A stretch of 64,000 nt of DNA. Origin: Chersky-840 sp963838775 (GTDB lineage: Bacteria > Actinomycetota > Acidimicrobiia > Acidimicrobiales > UBA8190). Numbering within the stretch: position 1 is the first letter of the stretch; the number at the start of each line of letters is the position of its first letter. The notes beneath the pieces are model-generated. The model saw nothing but the letters and a program-made list of their open reading frames with translations. It was not told where the DNA came from and did not search any database. Where the stretch lies: NCBI GenBank assembly GCA_963838775.1, contig CAWISP010000030.1, positions 124,001-188,000 on the forward strand. Direction: 5' to 3'. This document shows, in pieces, positions 1 to 8,380 of this stretch. A program made the position numbers and the translations under genes.

Positions 1-262
1 ACCCCGTTCCCAGGGCAAAGGCGACGGGGGCGCCGAGGATGAAGCCCCGGGCCTCGATGGCGGCGACCTTGTTCACCTTTCCCGCGAACGGAGCCCCCAT
101 CCACCGCACCACATCGGCGAACACCGCCGCATCGGCAAGGACGGGGGTGATGTCCTTGAAGGTCACGTCGGGCTGGGGGAACCCCACCACGTCACGAACG
201 AGCGCTCTCACCCGCTCCCGGATGGCGTCGTCGGCAACCAATCCGTGTGTTTCGGCCGCCAT
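1..262 (-). CDS. apt: Adenine phosphoribosyltransferase, N-terminal part (cut by window edge)
   Basis: Apt makes AMP from adenine and PRPP in cytoplasmic purine salvage. The 87 residues visible start with MAAETHGLVADDAIRERVRA and contain the family's FPQPDVTFKDITPVL segment and the AAIEARGFILGAPVAFALG segment, which belongs to the nucleotide-binding core. The C-terminal half, including the PRPP loop, lies outside the window. The ATG directly follows the TAG stop of the upstream small membrane-protein gene, so the two are probably cotranscribed. The identification rests on recognisable family motifs and is firm. Confidence 0.9.
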   Translation of the reverse strand, partial: MAAETHGLVADDAIRERVRALVRDVVGFPQPDVTFKDITPVLADAAVFADVVRWMGAPFAGKVNKVAAIEARGFILGAPVAFALGTG

Positions 263-682
263 CTACGCCGTCGGGGTGGCGGACGCCAACTCGCTCGCCT
301 CCACCGGCGGTGCGAACGCCGCCGACGCACCCAGCACGGCGAAGGTCGAGCCCATCGTTGCCACCACGCAACGGCTCCAGATCGGAAGCTCACGGCTGCG
401 CAACGCCGCGATGGCGTCCCACGCGTCGCACCCCGCTCCGAGCAACAGCGCCCGGGACACGGCTTCGGGCCGGTCCTCTCGTAGCGCCTGGAGCAACACG
501 ATGCCGAGGGCGAGGTCACGGCCACCGAAGATGCGGCTCATGAAGCGCACGCTCGGCCGGTTTGCTTCGGCACCCAGATAGGCGGCGGCCCCTGCCGCCG
601 GGCTGACCATGAGACCCAGGCCGAAGGCGATGCGGCCCAGTGCGATCACACGAGGGATCCGGCTGCGCAAGTCGTCGTTCAC
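263..682 (-). CDS. Small hypothetical membrane protein
   Basis: This 139-residue protein starts at a GTG and ends one base before the apt start. It has a hydrophobic stretch near residues 12-35 (VIALGRIAFGLGLMVSP), a conserved-looking FGGRDLALGIVLLQAL segment, and a second hydrophobic stretch near residues 105-128. The pattern of a GR-x-ALG start followed by a (G)RDLALG motif is seen in small actinobacterial membrane proteins of unknown role. No enzymatic motif is visible. Tight spacing to apt suggests cotranscription but says little about function. Confidence 0.6.
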   Translation of the reverse strand: MNDDLRSRIPRVIALGRIAFGLGLMVSPAAGAAAYLGAEANRPSVRFMSRIFGGRDLALGIVLLQALREDRPEAVSRALLLGAGCDAWDAIAALRSRELPIWSRCVVATMGSTFAVLGASAAFAPPVEASELASATPTA

Positions 683-741
683 GAGTCCGAGGTTAGCGGT
701 GGCCCCGGGGCTGGCCCGGAGTCGCCACGTCTCGGCGCGGA

Positions 742-1956
742 TCAGACGGGGGGAAGCCCGTACAGCGCGGCGGCGTTGGCGCCGGCGATCAGGCGCTGGT
801 CCTCGGCCGGGAGTCCCGCGATGGCTTCGGCCAGCTCACCAGTCACACCCGGGAACACGGCATCGGGATGGGGATAGTCCGAGGCCCACACGATCCTGTC
901 CGCCCCGCACAACGGCGACCGGGCCGTGAAGGCGAGCGTGGACTCGTCGGGGTCGAAGCTGATCCAGCACTGGCGCCGGAAGTACTCCGAGGGCTCTCTC
1001 GTCAATTGGGGAACGTCCCAACCGAAGATCTCGTAATGGTGGTCGAGGCGCTCGAGCCACGGCACCAGCCAACCACCGCCGGCCTCGAGGAACACGAGGC
1101 GCAGATCGGGAAAGCGTTCGCACGTACCGCCCGCCAGCAGGAAGGCCATCGAGCTCATCATGTCGAAGGGGTTGGCGATGGCCTGGGTGAAGAAGATGTT
1201 GTCGATGGCGACGGTCCCGGTGTCGTCGGGGAGCGGCTTCGCCGAGCTGCGGAGCCGGTTGATCCGGAGGCCCTGACAGGCTCCGGGGAGGTCCGCGGCA
1301 AGGAAGGGGTGCAGTCCCACGGGCATCCCCGTTTCCGACGCCGCCGCCCACAGCGGGTCGTACACGGTATCGGAGAAGGGGCGCCAGTCCGCGCTCGGGT
1401 TGGGGCGGAGGAACACGCCCACGATGCCGGGAAGCTCCGCCACCCGACGGATCTCGGCCGCGGCCAGCTCGATGTCCTGCTGAGGCAGCACCGCCACGCC
1501 GAACAGACGTCCGTGCCCCGATTGGGTGTGGTCCGAGAGCCAGTCGTTGTAGGCGCGGCACATCACGTTCGCGAACTCGAAGTCGGGGTGACCCTGGATC
1601 CCGAGCAAGAGCGTGGGGTAGAGCACAGACTGGTCGATGCCGTCGGTATCCATGTCCACGAGACGCGCCGGTGCGTCCCACGCCGCCGGACGGACCTCGG
1701 TGTACCGGAGCTCGCCGCGCTGGGCCCGATCGCGATCGTCAGCCGACATGCCGGCCGTGCCGGCCAGGGACATGAAGTTGGCGAGATTGCGGGTGCCGTC
1801 CATGACGGCCCACTCGCGCCCTTGGGCGTCGACCTCGATGTGCCACACCCGGTCCTCGAAGCCCTTGGGCGCGAAGTCCCGGAACCCGTCGGGATGCTCG
1901 AGCACGTGCCCGTCCGCATCGACATACGCGAGCCCTGTCTTCACCGTTGTTGTCAT
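742..1956 (-). CDS. Amidohydrolase family 2 (COG2159) protein
   Basis: A predicted TIM-barrel metal-dependent hydrolase of 404 residues. The start MTTTVKTG is chosen because a good ribosome-binding site (AGGAG) lies just upstream; an in-frame extension further upstream only encodes tandem repeat. The N-terminal metal motif is DADGH (residues 13-17), where classical amidohydrolases have HxH. The barrel continues with ARLVDMDTDGIDQ, FLEAGGGWLVPWLERLDHHYE and the C-terminal WASDYPHPDAVFPG, whose Asp is the expected metal ligand or base. The substrate is unknown; this group includes decarboxylases and C-C or ester hydrolases. It closely resembles the protein at 9612-10769 and is last of the catabolic genes in its operon. 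Confidence 0.85.
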   Translation of the reverse strand: MTTTVKTGLAYVDADGHVLEHPDGFRDFAPKGFEDRVWHIEVDAQGREWAVMDGTRNLANFMSLAGTAGMSADDRDRAQRGELRYTEVRPAAWDAPARLVDMDTDGIDQSVLYPTLLLGIQGHPDFEFANVMCRAYNDWLSDHTQSGHGRLFGVAVLPQQDIELAAAEIRRVAELPGIVGVFLRPNPSADWRPFSDTVYDPLWAAASETGMPVGLHPFLAADLPGACQGLRINRLRSSAKPLPDDTGTVAIDNIFFTQAIANPFDMMSSMAFLLAGGTCERFPDLRLVFLEAGGGWLVPWLERLDHHYEIFGWDVPQLTREPSEYFRRQCWISFDPDESTLAFTARSPLCGADRIVWASDYPHPDAVFPGVTGELAEAIAGLPAEDQRLIAGANAAALYGLPPV

Positions 1957-2005
1957 GGCCACTCCTGGCTGGGGGTTTCCGATCGTGCGCGTCGTGATCC
2001 TGCAA

Positions 2006-2050
2006 GGTTCACTGGGGCAAGGTTCACCGGGGCAAGGTTCACCGGGGCAA
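2006..2050. repeat. Three 15-bp tandem repeats spanning a stop codon
   Basis: Three copies of a 15-bp unit, GGTTCACCGGGGCAA, with one mismatch in the first copy. On the minus strand each copy carries the codons Leu-Pro-Arg-stop, so the last codons and TGA of the amidohydrolase at 2039-3127 are reiterated twice downstream of the real stop. Confidence 0.9.
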
Positions 2051-3127
2051 GTTGTAGAAGTCCTGGGCGTTGGCACCCGCCACGCGCGCCAACGCGTCCT
2101 CCGCGAGGCGCCCTTCGGCATGCTCGATCAATTCGGTGGTGGCACGAGGCCAAGCTCCGTCCCAATGGGGGTAATCGCTGGCGAACATCACACACCGGTC
2201 GCCGAGGAGCTCGACCACGCAGGGCAATGCATCTTCGTCAGGCTCACACGTGACCACCACGTTGCCGGAGGCCACGTACTCGGCCGGTGGTCGCTGCCAA
2301 CCGTCGGGAATCCAGTCGCCACGCGAAGCATGGTGTTCACCGAGGCGCTCGACGAACCACGGCAACCACCCCGCGCCGGCCTCCAAGAAGGCCACCCGCA
2401 GCGTGGGGTGTCGGTCGAAGACCCCACCGCTCACGAGTGCGGTCATGGCGAACATCTGGTCGAAGGGGAAGCTGACGCAGTGGACCTGGATGTAGTTGTC
2501 GAATCGGTCCACGCCGATCTTGGGAAGGTGGATGCCCGGAGCACCGTGCACGCCCAGCGGCATGTCGAGCGCGGCCGCCGCCTCGTAGAAGCGGTCCATG
2601 TCGGGGTGATCGAGGTTCCGGTCCTTGAGCGCGGGCGGGACGATGGTCGCCACCAGGCCGAGACCTTTGGCCTCCTCCATGACCGTGACGGCCAGCTCAC
2701 CGTGTTCGATGGGCACGACGGCGATGCCGTGCAGGCGCCCTGCGCTCTTAGCGCAGAACTCCGAGACCCACTGGTTGTACATGCGGGCCAGGCCGGCCCC
2801 GAGCACCGGATCCTCGAGGGTCGGCACGCACAGACCGAAGCTCGGGAACAACACCATCTCGTCGATCCCGTCGGTGTCGGCGTTGGCGAGCACGCCGTCC
2901 ACGGTCCCGGGGTCGACGCCCGGGGCCGTCGTCAGACCGTGCTGGGGTGGGCATCCCGCACCCGGTCCCTCGTATTGCGGATAGGGCCTACCCTCGATCA
3001 GGACCCCAAGCCTGGTGTCGGTCCGCAATGCCACGTGGTCGGGAAACCGCTGCAACAACTCCGCGAAGAACTCCAGGGGCTCCACCGCATGAGCATCGGC
3101 GTCCACCACGTGCAGGTCCGTCGCCAT
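2039..3127 (-). CDS. Amidohydrolase family 2 (COG2159) protein
   Basis: A 362-residue TIM-barrel metal-dependent hydrolase, 30-40% similar by eye to its downstream neighbour. It begins MATDLHVVDADAHAVEPLEF, so the N-terminal metal motif is DADAH, and it ends with the FASDYPHWDGAWP motif. The ARMYNQWV and FLEAGAGWLPWFVERL segments are typical of COG2159. The ATG (3127) overlaps the TGA of the alcohol dehydrogenase by one base; a GTG three bases earlier is an equally possible start. Translational coupling places it in the alcohol dehydrogenase operon. The substrate cannot be inferred. The 3' end is covered by 15-bp tandem repeats. Confidence 0.85.
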   Translation of the reverse strand: MATDLHVVDADAHAVEPLEFFAELLQRFPDHVALRTDTRLGVLIEGRPYPQYEGPGAGCPPQHGLTTAPGVDPGTVDGVLANADTDGIDEMVLFPSFGLCVPTLEDPVLGAGLARMYNQWVSEFCAKSAGRLHGIAVVPIEHGELAVTVMEEAKGLGLVATIVPPALKDRNLDHPDMDRFYEAAAALDMPLGVHGAPGIHLPKIGVDRFDNYIQVHCVSFPFDQMFAMTALVSGGVFDRHPTLRVAFLEAGAGWLPWFVERLGEHHASRGDWIPDGWQRPPAEYVASGNVVVTCEPDEDALPCVVELLGDRCVMFASDYPHWDGAWPRATTELIEHAEGRLAEDALARVAGANAQDFYNLPR

Positions 3128-4263
3128 CACCCCTCCGTCCCGGTCGCGCCACCGACGTCTTCGTCGTAGACGATCACGCTTCTCGCCACCTCACCGGCCT
3201 CCATCGCCCGGAAGGCGTCGTTGATGTCGTCGAGCCCGATGCGCCGCGTCACGAGACCCTCCGCGTCGATGGCACCCTCGCGAACCAGGTCGACGAGCAC
3301 GGGAAAATCCCGGTCGGCATCGGTCGATCCGTACACACACCCGATCACCGTCTTGGCGTCCACGAACAACTCGAACGCGGTGAACGACACCTCCTCGGCG
3401 GGCGACCCCGCCCCGACGAGGACCGCCGTCCCGCCGCGTCGCACCGCCGCGAACGCGGTGCGGATGGTGGCGGCTCGCCCTACCACCTCGAACCCGTAGT
3501 CGGCGCCACGACCAGCGGTGAGGTCCCGTACCGCGGCCACCGCGTCGACATCGGATGCATCCACGACGGCGGTTGCTCCCATGGCTTTGGCCAGCTCGAG
3601 CTTCGACGCCACCTGGTCGACCGCCACGATCGTGGCGGCGCCGGCCAGGCGGGCTCCCTGGATCACCGACAATCCCACCCCTCCGCACCCAACGACGACG
3701 ACCGAGGATGCCGGGGTGACATGGGCGGTGTTCCACACCGCACCCACCCCGGTGGCCAGCGCACAACCCACCAGCGCGGCGAGCTCCAAGGGGACGGCGG
3801 GGTCGACACGGACGACCTCTCCCTCGGGGACGAGGGTCTCCTCGCCGAAGGTGGCGGTCCCGAGCCCACGCACGAGCGGCGTGCCGCGCACCGTCGCGTA
3901 GGCACCGGAGAGCGCCTCGGTCAGACCCACCTCGCAGAGCATCACCTGGCCCCGCAGGCACCAGAAACAGCGCCGGCAGGCCGGCATCCAAGTGAGGACG
4001 ACGTGGTCACCCGGCGCCACGCGCGTGACGGCATCTCCCACTTCGACGACGATCCCGGCGCCCTCGTGGCCGAGCACGGTCGGGAACATGAAGGGGATCG
4101 TCCCCTTCTGCACAGAAAGATCGGAGTGACACACGCCGCTCGCCGCCATCTTGACCCGCACGTCGTGCGGTCCGGTCGGCGCCAGCTCGATGTCCTCGAC
4201 GACGAAGGGAGAACCCACTTCGTGCACGACGGCTGCCCGGACGGTCCGGCCCGATGTGCCCAT
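3127..4263 (-). CDS. Zinc-dependent alcohol dehydrogenase
   Basis: A 378-residue medium-chain dehydrogenase that oxidises an alcohol to an aldehyde or ketone with NAD(P). Catalytic zinc ligands are visible in SGVCHSDLSV and LGHEGAG. The structural zinc site is complete: the four cysteines of CRRCFWCLRGQVMLC have Cx2Cx2Cx7C spacing. The Rossmann motif is VGCGGVGLSVIQGARLAG. Overall it resembles class III/NDMA-dependent-like actinobacterial ADHs. The ATG overlaps the D-aminoacylase-like TGA by one base and the 3' end overlaps the next amidohydrolase, so it is the middle of a coupled operon. With the aldehyde dehydrogenase at 6127-7590 it could carry an alcohol to a carboxylate. Confidence 0.88.
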   Translation of the reverse strand: MGTSGRTVRAAVVHEVGSPFVVEDIELAPTGPHDVRVKMAASGVCHSDLSVQKGTIPFMFPTVLGHEGAGIVVEVGDAVTRVAPGDHVVLTWMPACRRCFWCLRGQVMLCEVGLTEALSGAYATVRGTPLVRGLGTATFGEETLVPEGEVVRVDPAVPLELAALVGCALATGVGAVWNTAHVTPASSVVVVGCGGVGLSVIQGARLAGAATIVAVDQVASKLELAKAMGATAVVDASDVDAVAAVRDLTAGRGADYGFEVVGRAATIRTAFAAVRRGGTAVLVGAGSPAEEVSFTAFELFVDAKTVIGCVYGSTDADRDFPVLVDLVREGAIDAEGLVTRRIGLDDINDAFRAMEAGEVARSVIVYDEDVGGATGTEG

Positions 4264-6062
4264 CAGTTCCGCCCCGCCCCACCCGTACCCGCGTCCGCAC
4301 CCGTACCCGCGTCCGCCCCTGCACCCGCACCTACACCGGCATGGACCGTGTCGGTGTCTGTCCCCGACCGCAGGACCGCACCCGGGAGCGCGCCGGTGAA
4401 CGCCCCGGCCCGCACGATCTCCTCGCCGTTCACGATGACATGCTCGATCCCCACACCCTCGGCGTAGAGACGGCTGGCACCCCCGGGGAGGTCGTCGCGT
4501 GTCCGTTCGGGCCCGTGACCCACACGTTCGGGATCCAGCACGACGACGTCGGCCCACCACCCTTCGGCCAGCCGACCTCGATGGCGCAGGCCGTAGAGCC
4601 GGGCGGGGACGTCGGTCAGCTGACGCACCGCCTCCTCCCACGACAGAAGGTTGCGGGCCCGCACGCCGTCGCCGAGCATCGAGGTGGAGTAGATCGCCCC
4701 GCACATCATGTCGAGATGCGCCCCGGCGTCGGATCCCCCCACCACGGTCCGAGGGTCCTGCCACACCTTGGCCCGCAGCTCCCAGTCCGCCTCCGACTCG
4801 CCGATGGGTGGGCGCAGCCCCGTCCGGAGCTCGTCGGCGACGACGATGTCGAGCAGCGCGTCGAACGGGTCCTTGCCCGTGGCCTTGGCGACATCGCCCA
4901 CCGACCGACCTTCGTAGGCGGCGTTCTGCGGCGCGAAGGTCTCGTCGATGACAAGGTTCTCCCAGCGGGCCAGGGCACCGATGATCCCCGCTTCCTTCGA
5001 CTTGGCCGCCGCGTCGAGCCGGGCCCGCTCGGCAGGGTCGGACAGGGCCTTCATGCGCTCGGGAACGGGAAGGGCGAACATCTCGCGCCACCCCGGCAGG
5101 CCGTCGAGCACGGCACCGGGGTCGAAGCAGAGCCGGATCTTCATGGTGTGGGGCAGCGTGAGCGCCACCACGGTGGCGCCGCGCTCCGCGGCGGTGCTCG
5201 ACGCGGCCAGCTGGCGCTCGAGACCGCCGGGATTCAGCGCGGAGACCCCGAGCACGTTCCAGTTGGCGGGCCGGTCCGCCAGGAGAGACAGCGTCGCCAT
5301 GAGGTCGACCTCGTCCTCGCTGAACCCGTTGAGACATCCCGGCACGATGAGCTCGAGTGTCGTACCGGGATGCGCGGACAGGACGCGGCACAGCGCCTCG
5401 AGCTCCGAGCGCGGCGCGGCGCGCGACGGCACCGGCATGCCGTCCCCGTCGTTGTGGGTGGGAGCCTGCGACGTCGAGAATCCGAGAGCACCCTCTTCGA
5501 GCGATCGGGCCACCATCGACGCCATCGCCCGCACCTGCTCCTCGGTGCCGGTGGTACCGACGGCATCCTCGCCCATCACGGCGCGCCGTACCGCCGAGTG
5601 GCCGACGAGGAACCCGGCGTTCACGGCCACCGAACCGTCGAGCCTGCCCAACCACTCGCCGAACGAGGTCCACGACCAGTCCAGATGTTCCAGCGCCGCG
5701 ATCGGCATGCCCTCGACACGGGCCATCATGTGCGCCAGGTACTGCGCGTGCTCGGCGCCGGCGGGCGCGAGCGAGAAGCCGCAGTTGCCGCCGATCACGG
5801 TGGTGACCCCGTGCAGCGGGGAAGGGCTCGCGGTCGGGTCCCACGACAACTGGGCGTCGTAGTGGGTGTGGATGTCGACGAATCCCGGCATCACGAGCAG
5901 GCCATCGGCATCGATCTCCTTGGCAGCGGGCTCGTCGATGCGGGCGTCGCCGGTCCCGGCGATGGCCACCACTCGACCATCGCGCACGGCCACGTCGGCC
6001 CGGCGGGCCGGCGCTCCGGTGCCGTCGACAACCGTGCCGCCCTTGATCAGAAGATCGAGCAT
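4263..6062 (-). CDS. N-acyl-D-amino-acid deacylase (D-aminoacylase) family amidohydrolase
   Basis: A 599-residue zinc amidohydrolase related to D-aminoacylases and dihydroorotase-like enzymes, which hydrolyse an N-acyl or cyclic amide bond. It opens with the IKGGTVVDGTGAPARRADVAV strand typical of the family, followed by PGFVDIHTHYDAQLSWDP, with the HxH metal motif, and GGNCGFSLAP. GGSDAGAHLDMMCGA carries the catalytic Asp. EGWWADVVVLDPERVG is the usual C-terminal beta-sandwich return. About 35 extra residues of low-complexity Thr/Asp/Ala/Gly repeats follow. It lies 64 bp downstream of the aldehyde dehydrogenase and overlaps the ADH start, so all are probably one operon. True substrates in this family are often not D-amino acids. 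Confidence 0.85.
   Translation of the reverse strand: MLDLLIKGGTVVDGTGAPARRADVAVRDGRVVAIAGTGDARIDEPAAKEIDADGLLVMPGFVDIHTHYDAQLSWDPTASPSPLHGVTTVIGGNCGFSLAPAGAEHAQYLAHMMARVEGMPIAALEHLDWSWTSFGEWLGRLDGSVAVNAGFLVGHSAVRRAVMGEDAVGTTGTEEQVRAMASMVARSLEEGALGFSTSQAPTHNDGDGMPVPSRAAPRSELEALCRVLSAHPGTTLELIVPGCLNGFSEDEVDLMATLSLLADRPANWNVLGVSALNPGGLERQLAASSTAAERGATVVALTLPHTMKIRLCFDPGAVLDGLPGWREMFALPVPERMKALSDPAERARLDAAAKSKEAGIIGALARWENLVIDETFAPQNAAYEGRSVGDVAKATGKDPFDALLDIVVADELRTGLRPPIGESEADWELRAKVWQDPRTVVGGSDAGAHLDMMCGAIYSTSMLGDGVRARNLLSWEEAVRQLTDVPARLYGLRHRGRLAEGWWADVVVLDPERVGHGPERTRDDLPGGASRLYAEGVGIEHVIVNGEEIVRAGAFTGALPGAVLRSGTDTDTVHAGVGAGAGADAGTGADAGTGGAGRN
4281..4316. repeat. Two 18-bp tandem repeats in the 3' end of the D-aminoacylase-like gene
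   Basis: Two perfect copies of an 18-bp unit, ACCCGTACCCGCGTCCGC. The unit is a multiple of three, so the reading frame stays open and it encodes an Ala/Gly/Asp/Thr repeat tail (GADAGTGADAGTG) just before the stop. Confidence 0.9.
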
Positions 6063-6126
6063 GTCGACCTCCGTGCCATCGATCTCCGTGGCGGCGACGT
6101 CCGAGTCGCCGCGAGGCCCCGGGCCG

Positions 6127-7590
6127 TCATTTGGCTGGTGCGGAGAACTGGAGGATGGTCTTCGGCCGGGTGAAGGCCAGCATGCCTTCGGGGCCGAGCT
6201 CGAGCCCGTAGCCCGACTGCTTCCATCCCCCGAAGGGAGCCCGGTGGTCCATGGCGGAGGTGCCGTGGTTGTTCACGAACACGGTGCCGGCCTCGAGACG
6301 CCGGGCCGCGCTGGCCGCCAGGTCCTCGTCGGCGGTCCAGATGGACGCGCACAGGCCATAGGGCGAGTCGTTGGCGCGCCGTACAGCGTCGTCGACGTCG
6401 CGATATCCCATGACCGGCAGTGCCGGCGCGAACTGCTCCTCGCACACGATCTGGGCGTCGTCCGGTGCGCCCTCGACGATGGCGGGAGACACCAGATAGC
6501 CACCGGCGGCGGCGTCCTCCTCTCGAACCCGAGCCGGACGGTGGACACGAGCACCGAGCGCGGAAGCCTCCTCCAACATGTCCTCGACGCGCTGGCGCGC
6601 CGCGGGGCGGTGCACCGGGCCCATCGTCACCTCGGGCTCGAGCCCGTCGCCGACGACCTCTGAGCCGAGCCGGGCCACGAGCGCCTCGACCATGGCCCGG
6701 ACCTTGTCCTGCGGAACGTAGAGGCGCTTGATGGCCATGCACACCTGGCCCGACGTGATGAACGTGGCCCCGGCCAGCTTGTCGGCCAGCGCGTCGTCGA
6801 TGTCGGTGTCCGTCGCCACGATGGCGGCATCGTTACCGCCGAGCTCGAGCACGACAGGCCGCACCGCCCCGGACGCCGCCGCCATGACAGCCCGCCCGGT
6901 CGGAACCCCTCCTGTGAACGACACCATGTCCACGCCGGGGTGGGACACGAGCATCTCGCCGATCTCTGCCCCCGGCCCGTTGACGGCGTTCACCACGCCC
7001 GGCGGCAGGGCGTCAGCCATCGCCGCGGCCACGGCCAGCACCGCACCGGGGCAGGTGGGCGGGGCCTTCACCACGACGGTGTTGCCGGCGAGCAAGGCGG
7101 GCAACACCTTGTTCCCGAGCACCGAGACCGGCCAATTGAACGGCAGCAACGCGGCGACGACCCCGAAGGGCTCGTGCACGACGCTCGTTGTGCGCCCACC
7201 GCCTGTCATCGACCGGGTGGCCAGAGCCTCCTCGACCAGGGGGGCGAAGGCCCCGGCCATCCCCCCGACGGTGCCCGAGTCGAACTGCGCCTCCCACAGC
7301 ACCTTGCCGTGCTCGCGCGTCAGGAACGTGGCCAGGTTCTGTGCCTCGACGGCGGCTCCCGCCGCGGACGCCGCCTTGGCAACGAGCTCGGCCCGCTCCT
7401 CGTACGCCAAGGCCGCCCACGCCGGGAACGCGGCCCGAGCCGCGGCGACCGCCCGGTCCAACTGCGCCGGGGAAGCCGAGGGGGCGTCGAACACCACCTC
7501 GGCGGGTCGAACCGGGTTGGTCACCGCATAGGTCCCCGACTCCCCGGGCACTACCCCGCCGTCGATCACGAGCCCGATCGCATCGCCCAC
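6127..7590 (-). CDS. Aldehyde dehydrogenase family protein
   Basis: A 487-residue NAD(P)-dependent aldehyde dehydrogenase. The GTG at 7590 is chosen because a strong GGAGGAGGG ribosome-binding site stands 6 nt upstream; the open frame continues upstream but through the promoter of the divergent TetR gene. Visible landmarks are LPFNWPVSVLGNKVLPALLAG, LELGGNDAAIV with the general-base Glu, ITSGQVCMAIKRLYV with the catalytic Cys, EEQFAPALPVMGY, and the final APFGGWKQSGYG. It leads the minus-strand operon with the D-aminoacylase, ADH and amidohydrolases, and is likely repressed by the divergent TetR protein through the palindrome overlapping its leader. Confidence 0.88.
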   Translation of the reverse strand: MGDAIGLVIDGGVVPGESGTYAVTNPVRPAEVVFDAPSASPAQLDRAVAAARAAFPAWAALAYEERAELVAKAASAAGAAVEAQNLATFLTREHGKVLWEAQFDSGTVGGMAGAFAPLVEEALATRSMTGGGRTTSVVHEPFGVVAALLPFNWPVSVLGNKVLPALLAGNTVVVKAPPTCPGAVLAVAAAMADALPPGVVNAVNGPGAEIGEMLVSHPGVDMVSFTGGVPTGRAVMAAASGAVRPVVLELGGNDAAIVATDTDIDDALADKLAGATFITSGQVCMAIKRLYVPQDKVRAMVEALVARLGSEVVGDGLEPEVTMGPVHRPAARQRVEDMLEEASALGARVHRPARVREEDAAAGGYLVSPAIVEGAPDDAQIVCEEQFAPALPVMGYRDVDDAVRRANDSPYGLCASIWTADEDLAASAARRLEAGTVFVNNHGTSAMDHRAPFGGWKQSGYGLELGPEGMLAFTRPKTILQFSAPAK

Positions 7591-7602
7591 TGTCGCCCTC
7601 CT

Positions 7603-7623
7603 CCGGAGAATGCCGTTCTCCGG
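7603..7623. promoter_or_regulatory. Perfect inverted repeat, probable TetR operator
   Basis: CCGGAGAA-TGCCG-TTCTCCGG is a perfect 8-bp inverted repeat with a 5-bp spacer between the divergent aldehyde dehydrogenase and TetR genes. A second half-site, TTCCGTTCTCG, follows at 7634-7644. The palindrome overlaps the ribosome-binding region of the aldehyde dehydrogenase, a position suited to repression of that gene and autoregulation of the TetR gene. Confidence 0.65.
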
Positions 7624-7645
7624 CGGATGATAGTTTCCGTTCTCG

Positions 7646-8380
7646 ATGGCGTCAGGGGCGCGAGACACGGTGAGCACCGAGCCACCGGAGAGCATGGTCC
7701 GGGCCGGGGGCGACACCCCCTCGGACGCCGCCACAGACACCGCCGAGCAGACCGCCCGAGCGAGACGCGCCGGGGTGCGCTCGTTGCCCGATGCTCGGGG
7801 CCGTCGGGCCGAGGTGACGAGCCGACTGGTGGAATCAGCACGAGATCTCGTGTGGGACGCCGGCGGGCCCACCTTCACCGTGAGCCAGGTGGTGGCGGCC
7901 GCGGGCACGTCGCTCAAGAGCTTCTACCGCTGCTTCGCGGGCAAGGACGAGCTGCTCGTGGCCCTGTTCGAGGACGACGCCCGGCGTGGCGCCGACGCGT
8001 TGACGTCCATGGTCGACGTGGAGGGCGAGCCTCTCGAGCGGCTGCGAGTCGTGGTCGTGGGGCTGTTCCGCTTCCTCACCGTCGAGGGACGCCTGCCCTA
8101 TGCCGCCGCGCTCGTGCGTGAGCACCTGCGGCTCGCCGAGTCCCACCCCGACCAGTTACGAGGCGTCCTCCACCCCTTCGTCGGTGTGTTCGAGGACGCC
8201 GTGGCGGTCGCCCAAGCCAGCGGGGTGGTGCGGGGCGGGGATCCGCGGCGCGACGCGCGCACCTTGTTCCATCTGGTGCTCTCACATCTCCACGCCCTCA
8301 TCTGTCACCAGATCGAGGAACCTCCCACCGAGGTCGCCGAGGAGCTGTGGGCCTTCTGCTCGGCGGCACTGCGACCGTGA
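7646..8380 (+). CDS. TetR/AcrR family transcriptional regulator
   Basis: A 244-residue one-component repressor. The first about 50 residues are a low-complexity Ala/Arg/Thr-rich extension; the recognisable HTH is FTVSQVVAAAGTSLKSFYRC followed by FAGKDELLVALFE. The C-terminal ligand domain has FRFLTVEGRLPYAAALVREH and a helical end. The start is uncertain: ATG 7646 or ATG 7694 would both keep the DNA-binding domain. It is divergent to the aldehyde dehydrogenase operon, and the next amidohydrolase starts at a GTG overlapping its TGA, so regulator and downstream amidohydrolases are one transcript. The ligand is probably a pathway intermediate, but nothing in the sequence identifies it. Confidence 0.85.
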   Translation: MASGARDTVSTEPPESMVRAGGDTPSDAATDTAEQTARARRAGVRSLPDARGRRAEVTSRLVESARDLVWDAGGPTFTVSQVVAAAGTSLKSFYRCFAGKDELLVALFEDDARRGADALTSMVDVEGEPLERLRVVVVGLFRFLTVEGRLPYAAALVREHLRLAESHPDQLRGVLHPFVGVFEDAVAVAQASGVVRGGDPRRDARTLFHLVLSHLHALICHQIEEPPTEVAEELWAFCSAALRP

